From: Prochlorococcus sp. HOT208_60m_813O14 | GTDB taxonomy: Bacteria > Cyanobacteriota > Cyanobacteriia > PCC-6307 > Cyanobiaceae | Length of the DNA: 64,000 nucleotides | Assembly (NCBI GenBank): GCA_002025945.1 | Contig: MWOO01000188.1 | Coordinates: forward strand, 80,101-144,100 | Direction of reading: 5' to 3' | Part shown: piece after piece, positions 31,580 to 41,821 of the stretch | Layout of the letters: each line of letters starts with the position of its first letter | Position numbering within the stretch: the stretch's first letter is position 1 | Translations under genes and position numbers: made by a program | The notes under the pieces: model-generated | Told to the model about the DNA's origin: nothing | Databases searched by the model: none | Seen by the model: only the letters and a program-made list of their open reading frames with translations

Positions 31580-31930
31580 AAAATTTTTTAATTTAGGAAT
31601 AATTAATTTAGAGGTTACAATCCCAATTATTTTTTCGTTATTGATTAATCCAAATTTATTACTATCTTCGCTAAATTCAATATTATCGCCAATAACCTCA
31701 ATATTATTTTGATTTACTGAATTTATCCTTTTTATTAGGTTTTTATTTTTAACTGGATGATTAAAAATAACTATTTGTCGATTTTTTAGTATTGATTTAT
31801 TATTTTTATATTTTTTAAAAAATACAATATCCCCTTCTTTTAGGTAAGGTAACATCGATTCACCACTAATAATGGCAGTTTTTCTTAAACCTAAAAAAAA
31901 TAAAATAAAATCAAAAAAACTTTTGAAAAT
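31538..31930 (-). CDS. sodX: SodX-type Ni-SOD maturation peptidase (S26 signal-peptidase-like); start likely non-ATG upstream of ATG 31855
   Basis: In-frame upstream extension IFKSFFDFILFFLGLRKTAIISGES-MLPYLKEGDIVFFKKY; catalytic SM precedes the first ATG; adjacent to sodN. Confidence 0.75.
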   Translation of the reverse strand: MFKSFFDFILFFLGLRKTAIISGESMLPYLKEGDIVFFKKYKNNKSILKNRQIVIFNHPVKNKNLIKRINSVNQNNIEVIGDNIEFSEDSNKFGLINNEKIIGIVTSKLIIPKLKNFLIQKNRSTSLNPK

Positions 31931-31938
31931 AACTCTGA

Positions 31939-32412
31939 TTAACTTGCTTTTACAAAGGCGTCTGATCTTCCTTTTGAAGCCCAGAAAATATTATGAATTT
32001 TTTCTACATAAATCATGAGTTCTTCAGCTTGTGCTAAGTCAATATTAACTTTGCATGCACTGCATAATTTGGCCGCCTTCCAAATGGTTTCATGTAAGTC
32101 TGGGTAAGTTTCTAAGTGAACTGGTTTAAAGTAATCTGTCCACAAAATTAGAATCTCTTTCTTTGTTTCTTTTGCTTGCTCTTCTTTAACTGCAACATAT
32201 CTAGAAAATGTATTACTGTATGCTGCCCACTCTGCTGAATCAGTGCTAGAAGGAGCTTCTAATGCAATAAGTTTTTTTGTCATTGATAAAACTGCTTCAG
32301 CTGCAACTCTCGTAGATGCTGGATCGTAAACACCACAAGGACCATCGCAGTGAGCATGGACTTTCATTGGGGATTTTTTATCTAGAAAAGAATTGATGAA
32401 TTTACTTAACAT
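31939..32412 (-). CDS. sodN: Nickel superoxide dismutase
   Basis: Propeptide MLSKFINSFLDKKSPMKVHA followed by Ni-hook HCDGPCGVY. Confidence 0.97.
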   Translation of the reverse strand: MLSKFINSFLDKKSPMKVHAHCDGPCGVYDPASTRVAAEAVLSMTKKLIALEAPSSTDSAEWAAYSNTFSRYVAVKEEQAKETKKEILILWTDYFKPVHLETYPDLHETIWKAAKLCSACKVNIDLAQAEELMIYVEKIHNIFWASKGRSDAFVKAS

Positions 32413-32490
32413 TTCAAATATTTGGTGTTGTATATATATTACTTGGAGATTAACTAAATTGAAAAGTCTTAGATATTTTTCTTACTTTAT

Positions 32491-33063
32491 TTAATTGACT
32501 TTTAATAATTCAACTTCAAATATTAAAGTCGCATTAGCAGGTATTACATTTCCAGCCCCTCTTGATCCGTATCCAAGTTCTGGAGGTATTGTTAATTTTC
32601 TTTTGCCTCCAACTTTCATGCCTGCTACACCTTCGTCCCAACCTTTTATTACTCGTCCAGCACCCAAGGGAAAGCTGAATGGAGCTCTGCCGATACTGGT
32701 ATCAAATTGTGTACCGTCTTCTAGTGTTCCTGTGTAATTTACAGTAACTGTTTGCCCAGCACTAGCCTCATTCCCTTCTCCGTTTACGATATCTGCAATA
32801 ATTAGACCACTTTCTGTAGTCCTTGAATTGTTGTCTGATGGTGTTTCTTCTGCCATAGCGAAAAGTATAGGATTTGGATCAGATGGGTCTAGTTCAAATA
32901 AATTATTATTTGAGACATTTGATGATTTTGCAACAGGTGTTCTTTGAACTGACTGAGTCTCTGATTCAGCAGCATTAACAACTTGAGGTGAATTAAATTG
33001 ACTGAAAAGAGTTAATGAAACACAAAAAACAAAAACTGCAAAACTGATAAAGACTTCTTTCAC
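32491..33063 (-). CDS. FKBP-type peptidyl-prolyl cis-trans isomerase, exported
   Basis: [61 protein letters not shown]. Confidence 0.95.
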   Translation of the reverse strand: MKEVFISFAVFVFCVSLTLFSQFNSPQVVNAAESETQSVQRTPVAKSSNVSNNNLFELDPSDPNPILFAMAEETPSDNNSRTTESGLIIADIVNGEGNEASAGQTVTVNYTGTLEDGTQFDTSIGRAPFSFPLGAGRVIKGWDEGVAGMKVGGKRKLTIPPELGYGSRGAGNVIPANATLIFEVELLKVN

Positions 33064-33149
33064 TTAAATTTTGAAAGTTACTAAAACTTAGTTTACAGAA
33101 TGAAGGTACAATAAATGGGTCATTATAAATTTAATTTCGTAATTTTAGA

Positions 33150-34637
33150 TTGTTAATCCCAACTCAATTTAAAAGTCTAAGACAATATTTTTACCCTTGT
33201 TTAGGAGGGATTTTAGGAGGAATTTCAGTTTCAACTCATTTTTGGTTGATTTTTATGCCGATATCATTATTTATTTTATGGAAGGGAAGTGAAAGGAGAA
33301 TAGCAAATTTTTGTTGGGGTTTTTTCTTTATCTTGATAAGTCATTCTTGGCTTTATGATCTTCATCCATTAACATGGCTAGGTTTTTCATGGCTTACGAG
33401 TTTAATAATCACAATTTTAATATTATTATTTTGCTCTTTTTTGGGTGGGATATTAGTTTATTTATGGGGATTGTTAGTTGAAATCATTCTCTGGAAAGAA
33501 GATGTTTTCAGAATGAAAATATTACCTTTAACAGTAAAAGTATTTTTTTTATCTTTGACTTGGGGGATTGGTGAATTGATACTTTCTCAAACACCTTTTT
33601 TTTGGATAGGTTTAGGCGAGAGTCTTGTTCCAGGTGATATTTATCTTGCTGGTTTGGCAAGATGGATTGGCGCTAGTGGTTTATGCGTATTACAAATATT
33701 GATTGGATTTTGGATATTTTTTAGTCACGGTAGATGGGCAAGAAAACTTTATTTTAAAAAAATAATTATTTTCGGGCTTTTTATTATTTTTTTCTTACAT
33801 CTATTTGGGGGATTAACAACTTCAATTAAAAGAAATTATGAATATCCTGTGGCTATTTGGCAAACCAACCTCCCAACAAGAGAAAAATTAAAAATAGATG
33901 ATGAATTTATTAAAGAAAAACAATCTATTGCTCAAAAGTATGCTTTAGCCAATCAAGTAAAACTTCTCGTTGCTCCTGAAGGGACTCTATATAATAATTT
34001 TTATTTATCTAAAGGCTTTAAGGTTAATACCTTGGCAGGAGGTTTCAGAAATTCTAATAATGAGTTAAGAAGTTCTTTACTCGGATTTCAAATTGGAGAT
34101 AAATCTTTCACCTCATTTATTGATAAAAATAGACTTGTTCCATTAGGTGAAGAAATACCAAGATTTCTAGATAGTTTTTCAAGAGGATTATCTGCAGTAG
34201 GCGGAATTAAACCAGGCTCAAATTCAAGATTTTTTGATCCTAAATTTACAAAACCTTTAGCAGTGGCTATTTGTTATGAAATTAGTGATGGATTGAAAAT
34301 AAGGAAGGCTATTAATAGCGGTGCAAAACTAATAATAACTGCAGCAAATTTAGATCCTTATCCAACTAAGCTTTATAATCAATTCCTGTCTTTGGCAAGA
34401 TTGAGAAGTATTGAAAATAAAAAAGATAATCTACTTGTATCAAACACTGGTCCTTCTGGTTTAGTTAATGATGATGGGAAAATAATTCAACTTCTAGATT
34501 TAAATGTGGAGCAAAAAGAAGTAGTTTTCCCAAATTTTTCATCCGATAAGACCTTCTATACAAAATTTGGAGATAAACCTATTTTGTTATTGTTTATATT
34601 TTTTATGGGATTAAATTTCTTTTTGAAAATTAATTAA
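33150..34637 (+). CDS. lnt: Apolipoprotein N-acyltransferase (TTG start)
   Basis: N-term TM helices then nitrilase domain: [36 protein letters not shown]. Confidence 0.85.
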   Translation: MLIPTQFKSLRQYFYPCLGGILGGISVSTHFWLIFMPISLFILWKGSERRIANFCWGFFFILISHSWLYDLHPLTWLGFSWLTSLIITILILLFCSFLGGILVYLWGLLVEIILWKEDVFRMKILPLTVKVFFLSLTWGIGELILSQTPFFWIGLGESLVPGDIYLAGLARWIGASGLCVLQILIGFWIFFSHGRWARKLYFKKIIIFGLFIIFFLHLFGGLTTSIKRNYEYPVAIWQTNLPTREKLKIDDEFIKEKQSIAQKYALANQVKLLVAPEGTLYNNFYLSKGFKVNTLAGGFRNSNNELRSSLLGFQIGDKSFTSFIDKNRLVPLGEEIPRFLDSFSRGLSAVGGIKPGSNSRFFDPKFTKPLAVAICYEISDGLKIRKAINSGAKLIITAANLDPYPTKLYNQFLSLARLRSIENKKDNLLVSNTGPSGLVNDDGKIIQLLDLNVEQKEVVFPNFSSDKTFYTKFGDKPILLLFIFFMGLNFFLKIN

Positions 34638-35787
34638 TTAATCCGCCACCTAATAAAATTTCTCCTTTATAAAAAACTGCAGCTTGTCCAGGTGTTACCG
34701 AACTTTGACTTTCTTCAAAAATTAATTTAAATGTTGTAGTTTGATTATCTGAATTTTTCAAAGGTATTAAAGTTCCTTTTACTGGATGACTTCTATATCT
34801 GATTTGTGCTTCTACTTCTATCTCTTGTTTAGGTTCTTCGATTGAGACCCAGTTAACCTTACTAATTATTGCTTCTCTATTAAATAGATCACTTTTATCT
34901 GCTACATAAACTATGTTTTTTACTCTGTTTAAACTTTTTACAAATAATGGCTTCGGCCAAGCAATGCCCAACCCTTTTCTTTGACCTACTGTAAAGTGCT
35001 GAATACCATTGTGCTTTCCAAGGACTTCCCCATTTATATGCACAATTTTTCCTTCTTTGGGTTCAATGTGTTTGTCGATAAATCTCTGCATTGATCCATA
35101 ATGCTCAACTAAACATAAATCTTGACTTTCTGGTTTGTGAGCAGTTCTGAGGCCTAATCTAAGGGCTTCCTTTCTTGTTTCTTCTTTTTTCATTTCACCA
35201 AGAGGAAATTCTAATCTGCTTAGTACTTCTTGTGAAAGAGAATAAAGAAAATAACTTTGGTCTTTGTTTTCGTCAGCACCTCTAAGAAGAAGGAATTCCT
35301 TAAATACAAAGCTCTTGTAATCAAGTGTTTCAGCATAAGATGATTTTTTTATCCTTGCGTAATGTCCTGTCGCAATATGAGTGAAGTCTTTTTTGTTTAT
35401 TGCGTAATTAAGCATCTCTTCAAACTTCACGTTCTTATTGCACATCGAACATGGCAGTGGAGTGAACCCTTTCTCATAGCTTTCAGTAGTTTTTTTAATT
35501 ACTTCTCTTTCGAAAATTTCTCTTGAGTCTATTATTTTATGATTAATTCCCAAATCTTCACAAAGGCCAGCAGCATCTACTAATCCTTCAGAACAACAGG
35601 AGCCTTGTCCTTTCATTAGCCAAAGAGTTAGCCCCTCAACATTCCAGCCTTTTTCTTGAAGAAGAGCAGCTGAAAGGGAACTATCTACACCCCCTGAAAG
35701 ACCTACAATAATATTTTTCTTCTTTTTAGTTTTATTATTAGAAGAAAAAAAGTTCTCTAATTTTTTATCCTTTTGTGTCTTTAACAT
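34630..35787 (-). CDS. mnmA: tRNA-specific 2-thiouridylase
   Basis: [40 protein letters not shown]. Confidence 0.95.
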   Translation of the reverse strand: MLKTQKDKKLENFFSSNNKTKKKKNIIVGLSGGVDSSLSAALLQEKGWNVEGLTLWLMKGQGSCCSEGLVDAAGLCEDLGINHKIIDSREIFEREVIKKTTESYEKGFTPLPCSMCNKNVKFEEMLNYAINKKDFTHIATGHYARIKKSSYAETLDYKSFVFKEFLLLRGADENKDQSYFLYSLSQEVLSRLEFPLGEMKKEETRKEALRLGLRTAHKPESQDLCLVEHYGSMQRFIDKHIEPKEGKIVHINGEVLGKHNGIQHFTVGQRKGLGIAWPKPLFVKSLNRVKNIVYVADKSDLFNREAIISKVNWVSIEEPKQEIEVEAQIRYRSHPVKGTLIPLKNSDNQTTTFKLIFEESQSSVTPGQAAVFYKGEILLGGGLIN

Positions 35788-35833
35788 AGAAGTTTAAATT
35801 TTTGAACAGTTCTTCAATTGCTTTGTACTAATT

Positions 35834-37399
35834 ATGAACGAAATTGCATGGCCAACAATTGATTCTAAACATTTAATTGTTGATTCAAAGCAAATGTTGA
35901 TAGTAGAGAAAGAAATGTTTTCTGATGGAATGCCACAAGAAGCATTGATGGAAAAAGCTGGTATCCAAATTAGTAGATGGCTCTTAAAAAAGAAATCTCT
36001 TCTCAAGGATGGAATAACTGTTTTTATAGGTCCTGGGCATAATGGCGGGGATGGTGCAGTAATAGCTAGAGAGCTTTTTTTGAAAGGTTTTTATGTTCAG
36101 GTATGGTGTCCATTCCCGATAAAAAAATCATTAACAAATAACCACCTTAATTATCTTACATCTATTGGTGTTACGAAATTAGTAGAGCCTCCTGATGCAA
36201 ATGGTAAAGATCTTTGGATTGATGCAGTTTTTGGTAATAATCAAACAAGAAAAGTTGATGATAAATTGATTAAACTGTTTAATCAAAAATTTCATAAAAA
36301 ATCTGGGAAGGTAATAAGTATTGATATTCCAACAGGATTGTGTCCTGATAAAGGAGAGCCTTTTTTAGAAAACGCAGTAAAGGCAAACTATACCTTGGCC
36401 ATTGGTCTTTATAAGATTGGGTTGACCCAAGATTCTGCTTTACCTTTTATTGGAGAATTGCACCATATCGATATTGGTTTTACTACTAAGAAATTATCTA
36501 AGATTGAGAAAAAGATTTTTAAGATTTCATATGATGATTTTAAAAATATTGATTTACCTTCTTTACCAAAAAACAATAACAAATATAAAAGAGGAAGGAC
36601 ATTATTAATCGCAGGAAGTGAGAAATATCCAGGAGCAGCATATCTAGCATTAAAAGGTGCCATATCAAGTGGTGCAGGTTTTATCTCTGCGGTTCTACCT
36701 GAGTTAGTTGCTGATTCTATCTGGCAAGTCGCTCCAGAAATAGTTTTAAAAGGAACTATGAAATGTAATCAAAATGGTCATGCATCTTTATTCAGTGCAT
36801 TAAAGAATATTGATTTAAGTGCTTATGATTCATTAGCTGTAGGTCCAGGAATAGGTATTGATAATTATGATTGGCAAAAATCAAAAGAGTACCTTACAGA
36901 ATTTGAAGGGTTATTGATCCTGGATGCTGATGCACTCAATAGAATTTCGGAATCTGAATTAGGATCAAAGTTCTTTTTAGAGAGGAAATTCAAAACATGG
37001 ATTACACCTCATAGCAAAGAATTTTCAAGATTATTCCCCAATATCAAAGGTGAGACTAATGTTGGAAGAGCTCTCAATGCATCAAGAGAATTGAATATAA
37101 GTGTTTTGCTAAAGGGCGCTAACAGTATATTGGCTGATGGTGAAAAAGCATGGCAACTAATTGGTACCGATTCTCAGACAGCCAGAGCTGGATTGGGTGA
37201 TCTTTTATCTGGATTTCTAGCTGGTAGTTCTGCTATTGATTTAACTTTTTGTGGAAATATAACAACTGAATTTTTTGCTAAATATGTACTTTTACATTCA
37301 CTTGCTGCATCAAAATGCAAAAAGGGCTCAAATTCATCTGCAATTGGTGATGAATTGTCAAAATTAATAAGGAATAGAAAAACGAGACAAATATCTTGA
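35834..37399 (+). CDS. nnr: Bifunctional NAD(P)H-hydrate epimerase/dehydratase
   Basis: FIGPGHNGGDGAVIARELF; AVGPGIGI; NSILADGEKAWQLIGTDSQTARAGLGDLLSG. Confidence 0.93.
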   Translation: MNEIAWPTIDSKHLIVDSKQMLIVEKEMFSDGMPQEALMEKAGIQISRWLLKKKSLLKDGITVFIGPGHNGGDGAVIARELFLKGFYVQVWCPFPIKKSLTNNHLNYLTSIGVTKLVEPPDANGKDLWIDAVFGNNQTRKVDDKLIKLFNQKFHKKSGKVISIDIPTGLCPDKGEPFLENAVKANYTLAIGLYKIGLTQDSALPFIGELHHIDIGFTTKKLSKIEKKIFKISYDDFKNIDLPSLPKNNNKYKRGRTLLIAGSEKYPGAAYLALKGAISSGAGFISAVLPELVADSIWQVAPEIVLKGTMKCNQNGHASLFSALKNIDLSAYDSLAVGPGIGIDNYDWQKSKEYLTEFEGLLILDADALNRISESELGSKFFLERKFKTWITPHSKEFSRLFPNIKGETNVGRALNASRELNISVLLKGANSILADGEKAWQLIGTDSQTARAGLGDLLSGFLAGSSAIDLTFCGNITTEFFAKYVLLHSLAASKCKKGSNSSAIGDELSKLIRNRKTRQIS

Positions 37400-37538
37400 A
37401 AGAAACAATTTAAAAGAGTTATTTTTAGTTTTAAACACATAACAATACAAATATTACATGAAATCTGAAGCGCGCATTAAATATTGGGCACTTTTCTAAA
37501 AAGTGTAGGAGAGTTTTAATACCTGATTTAGGTCAAAA

Positions 37539-38480
37539 ATGGCATCATCTGTTACACCGCAAGCAGAACCACAAAAAAGAAGGGGTAATGATCCAATAAG
37601 TTGGTATTTGCAAAATATCGGCAGAGTTCCTTTGTTAACACCTGCTGAAGAAATTGAATTGGGCAATCAAGTTCAGAAAATGATGATTCTCACAGAAGAT
37701 GGTCAATTAAATGAAAAAATTAAAGAATTTACAACTCAGCAAAAAAGAACAATAAAAATTGGTAGAAGAGCAAAAGAGAGAATGATGAAAGCTAATTTAA
37801 GATTAGTTGTTAGTGTTGCAAAAAAATATCAAGGTAAAGGTCTTGAACTTCTTGATCTGGTTCAAGAAGGATCTCTCGGTTTGGAAAGGGCGGTTGAAAA
37901 ATTTGATCCGACAAGAGGATATAAGTTTTCTACTTATGCCTTTTGGTGGATTAGGCAGAGTATGACAAGAGCAATTGCTTGCCAATCAAGAACCATCCGT
38001 TTACCAGTTCATTTAAGCGAAAGGTTAGCAACTATTCGAAAAGTTAGTAGGGATTTAGCACATAAACTTGGTGCTATGCCAAGCAGAATTGAAATTGCAG
38101 AAGCAATGGAAATTGATGTGGAAGAATTAGATTCTGTCTTAAGACAAGCTTTGTCAACAAGCAGTTTAGATGCCCCAGTCAATGGTGATGATGGAAGGAG
38201 CTTTTTAGGTGATTTAATCGCAGATAGTACTAATGAAGAGCCTTTAGATCAAGTTGAACAGAAAATGCATCAAGAACAACTTGGAAAGTGGTTAAGTCAT
38301 TTAAGCGAGCAAGAACAACATGTTCTTAAATTAAGGTTTGGGCTAGATGGAAATGAAAGACATACATTAGCTGAAATAGGAAGATTATTAGAAGTCTCTA
38401 GGGAAAGAGTAAGACAGGTTGAACTGAAGGCATTAAGAAAATTAAGGAATTTAACCAGAAAATTACCCAGTGGAATTTAA
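37539..38480 (+). CDS. Group 2 sigma-70 family RNA polymerase sigma factor
   Basis: DPISWYLQNIGRVPLLTPAEEI; DLVQEGSLGLERAVEKFDPTRGYKFSTYAFWWIRQ; region 4 HTH. Confidence 0.96.
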   Translation: MASSVTPQAEPQKRRGNDPISWYLQNIGRVPLLTPAEEIELGNQVQKMMILTEDGQLNEKIKEFTTQQKRTIKIGRRAKERMMKANLRLVVSVAKKYQGKGLELLDLVQEGSLGLERAVEKFDPTRGYKFSTYAFWWIRQSMTRAIACQSRTIRLPVHLSERLATIRKVSRDLAHKLGAMPSRIEIAEAMEIDVEELDSVLRQALSTSSLDAPVNGDDGRSFLGDLIADSTNEEPLDQVEQKMHQEQLGKWLSHLSEQEQHVLKLRFGLDGNERHTLAEIGRLLEVSRERVRQVELKALRKLRNLTRKLPSGI

Positions 38481-38481
38481 T

Positions 38482-39555
38482 TTAATCTTCAGCCCAAATA
38501 TATTTAGTTAATTCTTTTGATGGTGGTTCAGGTGCTTCTAAAGCATTTTTAACTGATTCGGCTATCTCTATATCAATTTTCTTCTCAATATTTTTTAATT
38601 CTTCTTCCGTTGCGAATTTACCTTCAATAATTTCATGAGCTAATTTCTTAATTGGATCTCTTTTCCCCCAAAATTCCTTTTCTTTCTCAGACCTTAATTC
38701 ATCTGGATCTGCAAGAGAATGTCCCCTATATCGGTAAGTTAAGCATTCTAAAAGAGTGGGCCCTTCACCTGCCCTAGCTCGCTCTATTGCTCTTTGTGCT
38801 GCTCCTCTAACCGCTAAAACATCCATTCCATCAACTTCTTCTCCATGCATCCCAAAAGCGGAGGCTTTTCTCCAGATCTCAGGATTGCTAGTAGCTCTAT
38901 CGTGAGCCATACCAATAGCCCATTTATTATTCTCAACAACAAAAATTATGGGTAATTTCCATAATTGGGCCATATTTAAACATTCAAAAAACTGCCCATT
39001 ATTGCAAGTCCCGTCTCCAAAGAATGCTGCAGTTACTGAATCACTACTATTATTACCAGCAACTTCCTTTTTATATTTACTTGAATAGGCTGCACCTAAA
39101 GCAACCGGAATTCCCTCTCCAATAAATGCATATCCTCCAAGTAAGTGATGCTCTCTTGAAAATAAGTGCATGGACCCCCCTCGGCCTTTGCTGCAACCTG
39201 TAGCTTTACCAAAAAGTTCACTCATTACCTCAAAGGAGGGAACACCCGCACTTAGTGCATGAACATGATCCCGGTAGGTACTACAGAACCAATCATGTTT
39301 TCTTTTCATGGCGCCGATAACTCCAGTACTAATCGCCTCTTGACCGTTATATAAATGAACGAAACCAAACATTTTTCCTCTGTAATACATTTCTGCACAT
39401 TTATCTTCGAATCTTCGGCCAAGGGTCATGTCTTCATAAAGAAATAATCCAGTTTCTCTATCTAATTCGGCTTTTTTTATGTCTTGAAGATTTGAGATTC
39501 TCTCTACGTGTGTTTCCAAGAAAAATACCTTAATGAAGTTTTGATTTGTTAACAT
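38482..39555 (-). CDS. pdhA: Pyruvate dehydrogenase E1 alpha subunit (exact start uncertain)
   Basis: [58 protein letters not shown]. Confidence 0.94.
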   Translation of the reverse strand: MLTNQNFIKVFFLETHVERISNLQDIKKAELDRETGLFLYEDMTLGRRFEDKCAEMYYRGKMFGFVHLYNGQEAISTGVIGAMKRKHDWFCSTYRDHVHALSAGVPSFEVMSELFGKATGCSKGRGGSMHLFSREHHLLGGYAFIGEGIPVALGAAYSSKYKKEVAGNNSSDSVTAAFFGDGTCNNGQFFECLNMAQLWKLPIIFVVENNKWAIGMAHDRATSNPEIWRKASAFGMHGEEVDGMDVLAVRGAAQRAIERARAGEGPTLLECLTYRYRGHSLADPDELRSEKEKEFWGKRDPIKKLAHEIIEGKFATEEELKNIEKKIDIEIAESVKNALEAPEPPSKELTKYIWAED

Positions 39556-39668
39556 TCTAAGCCGTGAAGGGCGATTTTCATGATTTTTTTTAATAACTCT
39601 GTAAGACCTTATGAAAAAACTTTTTAACTTGATAAAATTTGTCTAAGAATTTTCAATAGGATATTTGT

Positions 39669-41774
39669 TTGGAACTTCCTTTAGACCATTTTCGTTTAAT
39701 AGGCGTAAGCCCCTCTGCAACATCTGAGGAGATATTAAGAGCCTTTCAATTAAGGTTGGATAAAACTCCTGATGAAGGTTTTACTTACGAAGTTTTAACT
39801 CAAAGATCCGAGCTGCTTCGCCTCACTGCCGATCTACTTACAGATCCAGAAAGCAGGAGAGAATACGAAAATTTGTTATTGAATGGGAATTCTGGATTGG
39901 ATTTCTCCTCAAATAGAGAAGTAGCAGGATTAATACTCCTTTGGGAATCTGGTGCGCCAAAAGATGCTTTTAAAATCACGAGAAAAGCATTGCAGCCCCC
40001 TCAAACTCCAGCTTTAGGAAGTAGTAGAGAAGCCGATCTAACTTTATTGGCTGCTTTAACAGCTAGAGATTCTGCAATTCAAGAACAACAGACTAGATCC
40101 TATTCGAACGCGGCAGACTTTTTACATGAAGGGATACAACTTCTACAAAGAATGGGAAAGCTTGGAGATTTAAGAAAAGAACTTGAAGAAGATTTGGTTG
40201 CTTTGCTTCCTTACAGAATCCTAGATCTACTTAGTAGGGATCTAAATGATCAAGAGTCTCATAAAAAAGGCTTAAGTATGTTGGAAAATTTAATAATCAA
40301 AAGAGGTGGTTTAGAAGGTAATAATAAATCTGAATATAAAGATTATTTGAATCAGCAAGAGTTTGAAGCTTTTTTTCAACAAATAAAGCCATTCTTGACG
40401 GTGCAAGAACAGATTGATTTGTTTCTTGAATTACAAAAAAGAGGATCATTAGAAGCAGGGTTTTTAGCATTTCTATCCTTAACAGCTATTGGTTTCTCTA
40501 GAAGAAAGCCTGAAAAATTATTTGAAGCGAGGAGAATTTTAAAGAAATTAAATTTATCTGGTCTTGATTCAATGCCTCTAGTTGGTTGTTTAGATTTGCT
40601 TTTAGCTGATATTGACCAGGCCTCTGCAAGGTTTTCAAGTAGTTCTGATGAAAAATTACGAGATTGGCTTAATAGTTATCCTGGAAATAAGTTAGAAGCG
40701 ATATGTATTTTCTGTAAAAATTGGTTAGAGAATGATGTTTTAGTTGGGTATAGAGACATTGACTCAAAAGAAGTGGATTTAGATTCTTGGTTTGAAGATA
40801 GGGAAATTCAAGAATTTATTGAAAAAATAGAAAAGAAATCAAATAAAATTTCAATTAGGTCAAACCTTCAAAACCAGCAAACTGAGAAGGAATCCTCCAC
40901 AAAAACGACTGAAGATTTTGATAATATTTTGGGGAATATTGATGAAAGAAGATTACCTTGGCCTGGTGGCATAAAACAGGGCTATGAAAAGGTTGAGACC
41001 AAAGAAATAGAATTCAATGAGGAATACTTTAAGAAAAAACCAATTGAGTTTTATAATTTTTTAATTGAAAAAATTGCTGAATTAAAGTTTAGTTTTGGGG
41101 ATTTCTTAAAGGATAAAGAGATAATTAATCGTTCGCCATATTTAATTTATATCTATGCGTTTTTGATCTTATTTGCATTTGGTATTGGTATTGGATTTTT
41201 AAGAAATAATTTTAAAAAATCAATTCAGGACGAATCTTTTGCTGAAAAACCTTTAATTACAAAAGATAAAAATCAAAAGCTTAGTGAGATAGATATTATT
41301 CAAGAAATAAAAAAAAATCCTTCAAGTAAATTGAATTCTATTTCTGAGAAATCTACTTCAATTATTTCCTATGAAATCAAAGAACTTAATATTGCTTCAC
41401 CTTCTTTGGAAGATATAAGGAATTTAATTAATGGATGGCTTCTTAATAAAAGTAATTACTTAGCTGGAAAGGGTGAAATTAATCTTTCTAAGATTGTTAG
41501 TAAAGGTCTAATTGATCGAACAATCGAAGAAAGACAAAATGATATCAAGAAAGGAATTTATAAGGAGATTAATTCCCAAATACGTAAAATTGATTTGGAA
41601 TCGCAAACTTCATCTCGGATAGTTGTTTTAGTAGAATTGAATTATCTAGAGAAGTTAGTAAAGAATTCTGGAGAATTTATTAATGAAACAACTTTAAATC
41701 CCCTTAAAGTTAAATATATTTTGGGTTTTTCAAATAAATCGTGGAAATTGGTTGATTTCGTGAGCGGCTTGTAA
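39669..41774 (+). CDS. ftn2: Cell division protein Ftn2/ZipN (ARC6-like); TTG start
   Basis: J-like N-term MELPLDHFRLIGVSPSATSEEILRAF, single TM near middle, C-terminal DUF4101/IMS-like domain. Confidence 0.85.
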   Translation: MELPLDHFRLIGVSPSATSEEILRAFQLRLDKTPDEGFTYEVLTQRSELLRLTADLLTDPESRREYENLLLNGNSGLDFSSNREVAGLILLWESGAPKDAFKITRKALQPPQTPALGSSREADLTLLAALTARDSAIQEQQTRSYSNAADFLHEGIQLLQRMGKLGDLRKELEEDLVALLPYRILDLLSRDLNDQESHKKGLSMLENLIIKRGGLEGNNKSEYKDYLNQQEFEAFFQQIKPFLTVQEQIDLFLELQKRGSLEAGFLAFLSLTAIGFSRRKPEKLFEARRILKKLNLSGLDSMPLVGCLDLLLADIDQASARFSSSSDEKLRDWLNSYPGNKLEAICIFCKNWLENDVLVGYRDIDSKEVDLDSWFEDREIQEFIEKIEKKSNKISIRSNLQNQQTEKESSTKTTEDFDNILGNIDERRLPWPGGIKQGYEKVETKEIEFNEEYFKKKPIEFYNFLIEKIAELKFSFGDFLKDKEIINRSPYLIYIYAFLILFAFGIGIGFLRNNFKKSIQDESFAEKPLITKDKNQKLSEIDIIQEIKKNPSSKLNSISEKSTSIISYEIKELNIASPSLEDIRNLINGWLLNKSNYLAGKGEINLSKIVSKGLIDRTIEERQNDIKKGIYKEINSQIRKIDLESQTSSRIVVLVELNYLEKLVKNSGEFINETTLNPLKVKYILGFSNKSWKLVDFVSGL

Positions 41775-41821
41775 TTACAAACTTCAAGATCATCTATAAT
41801 AATTAAAATTACTTTTTAATA

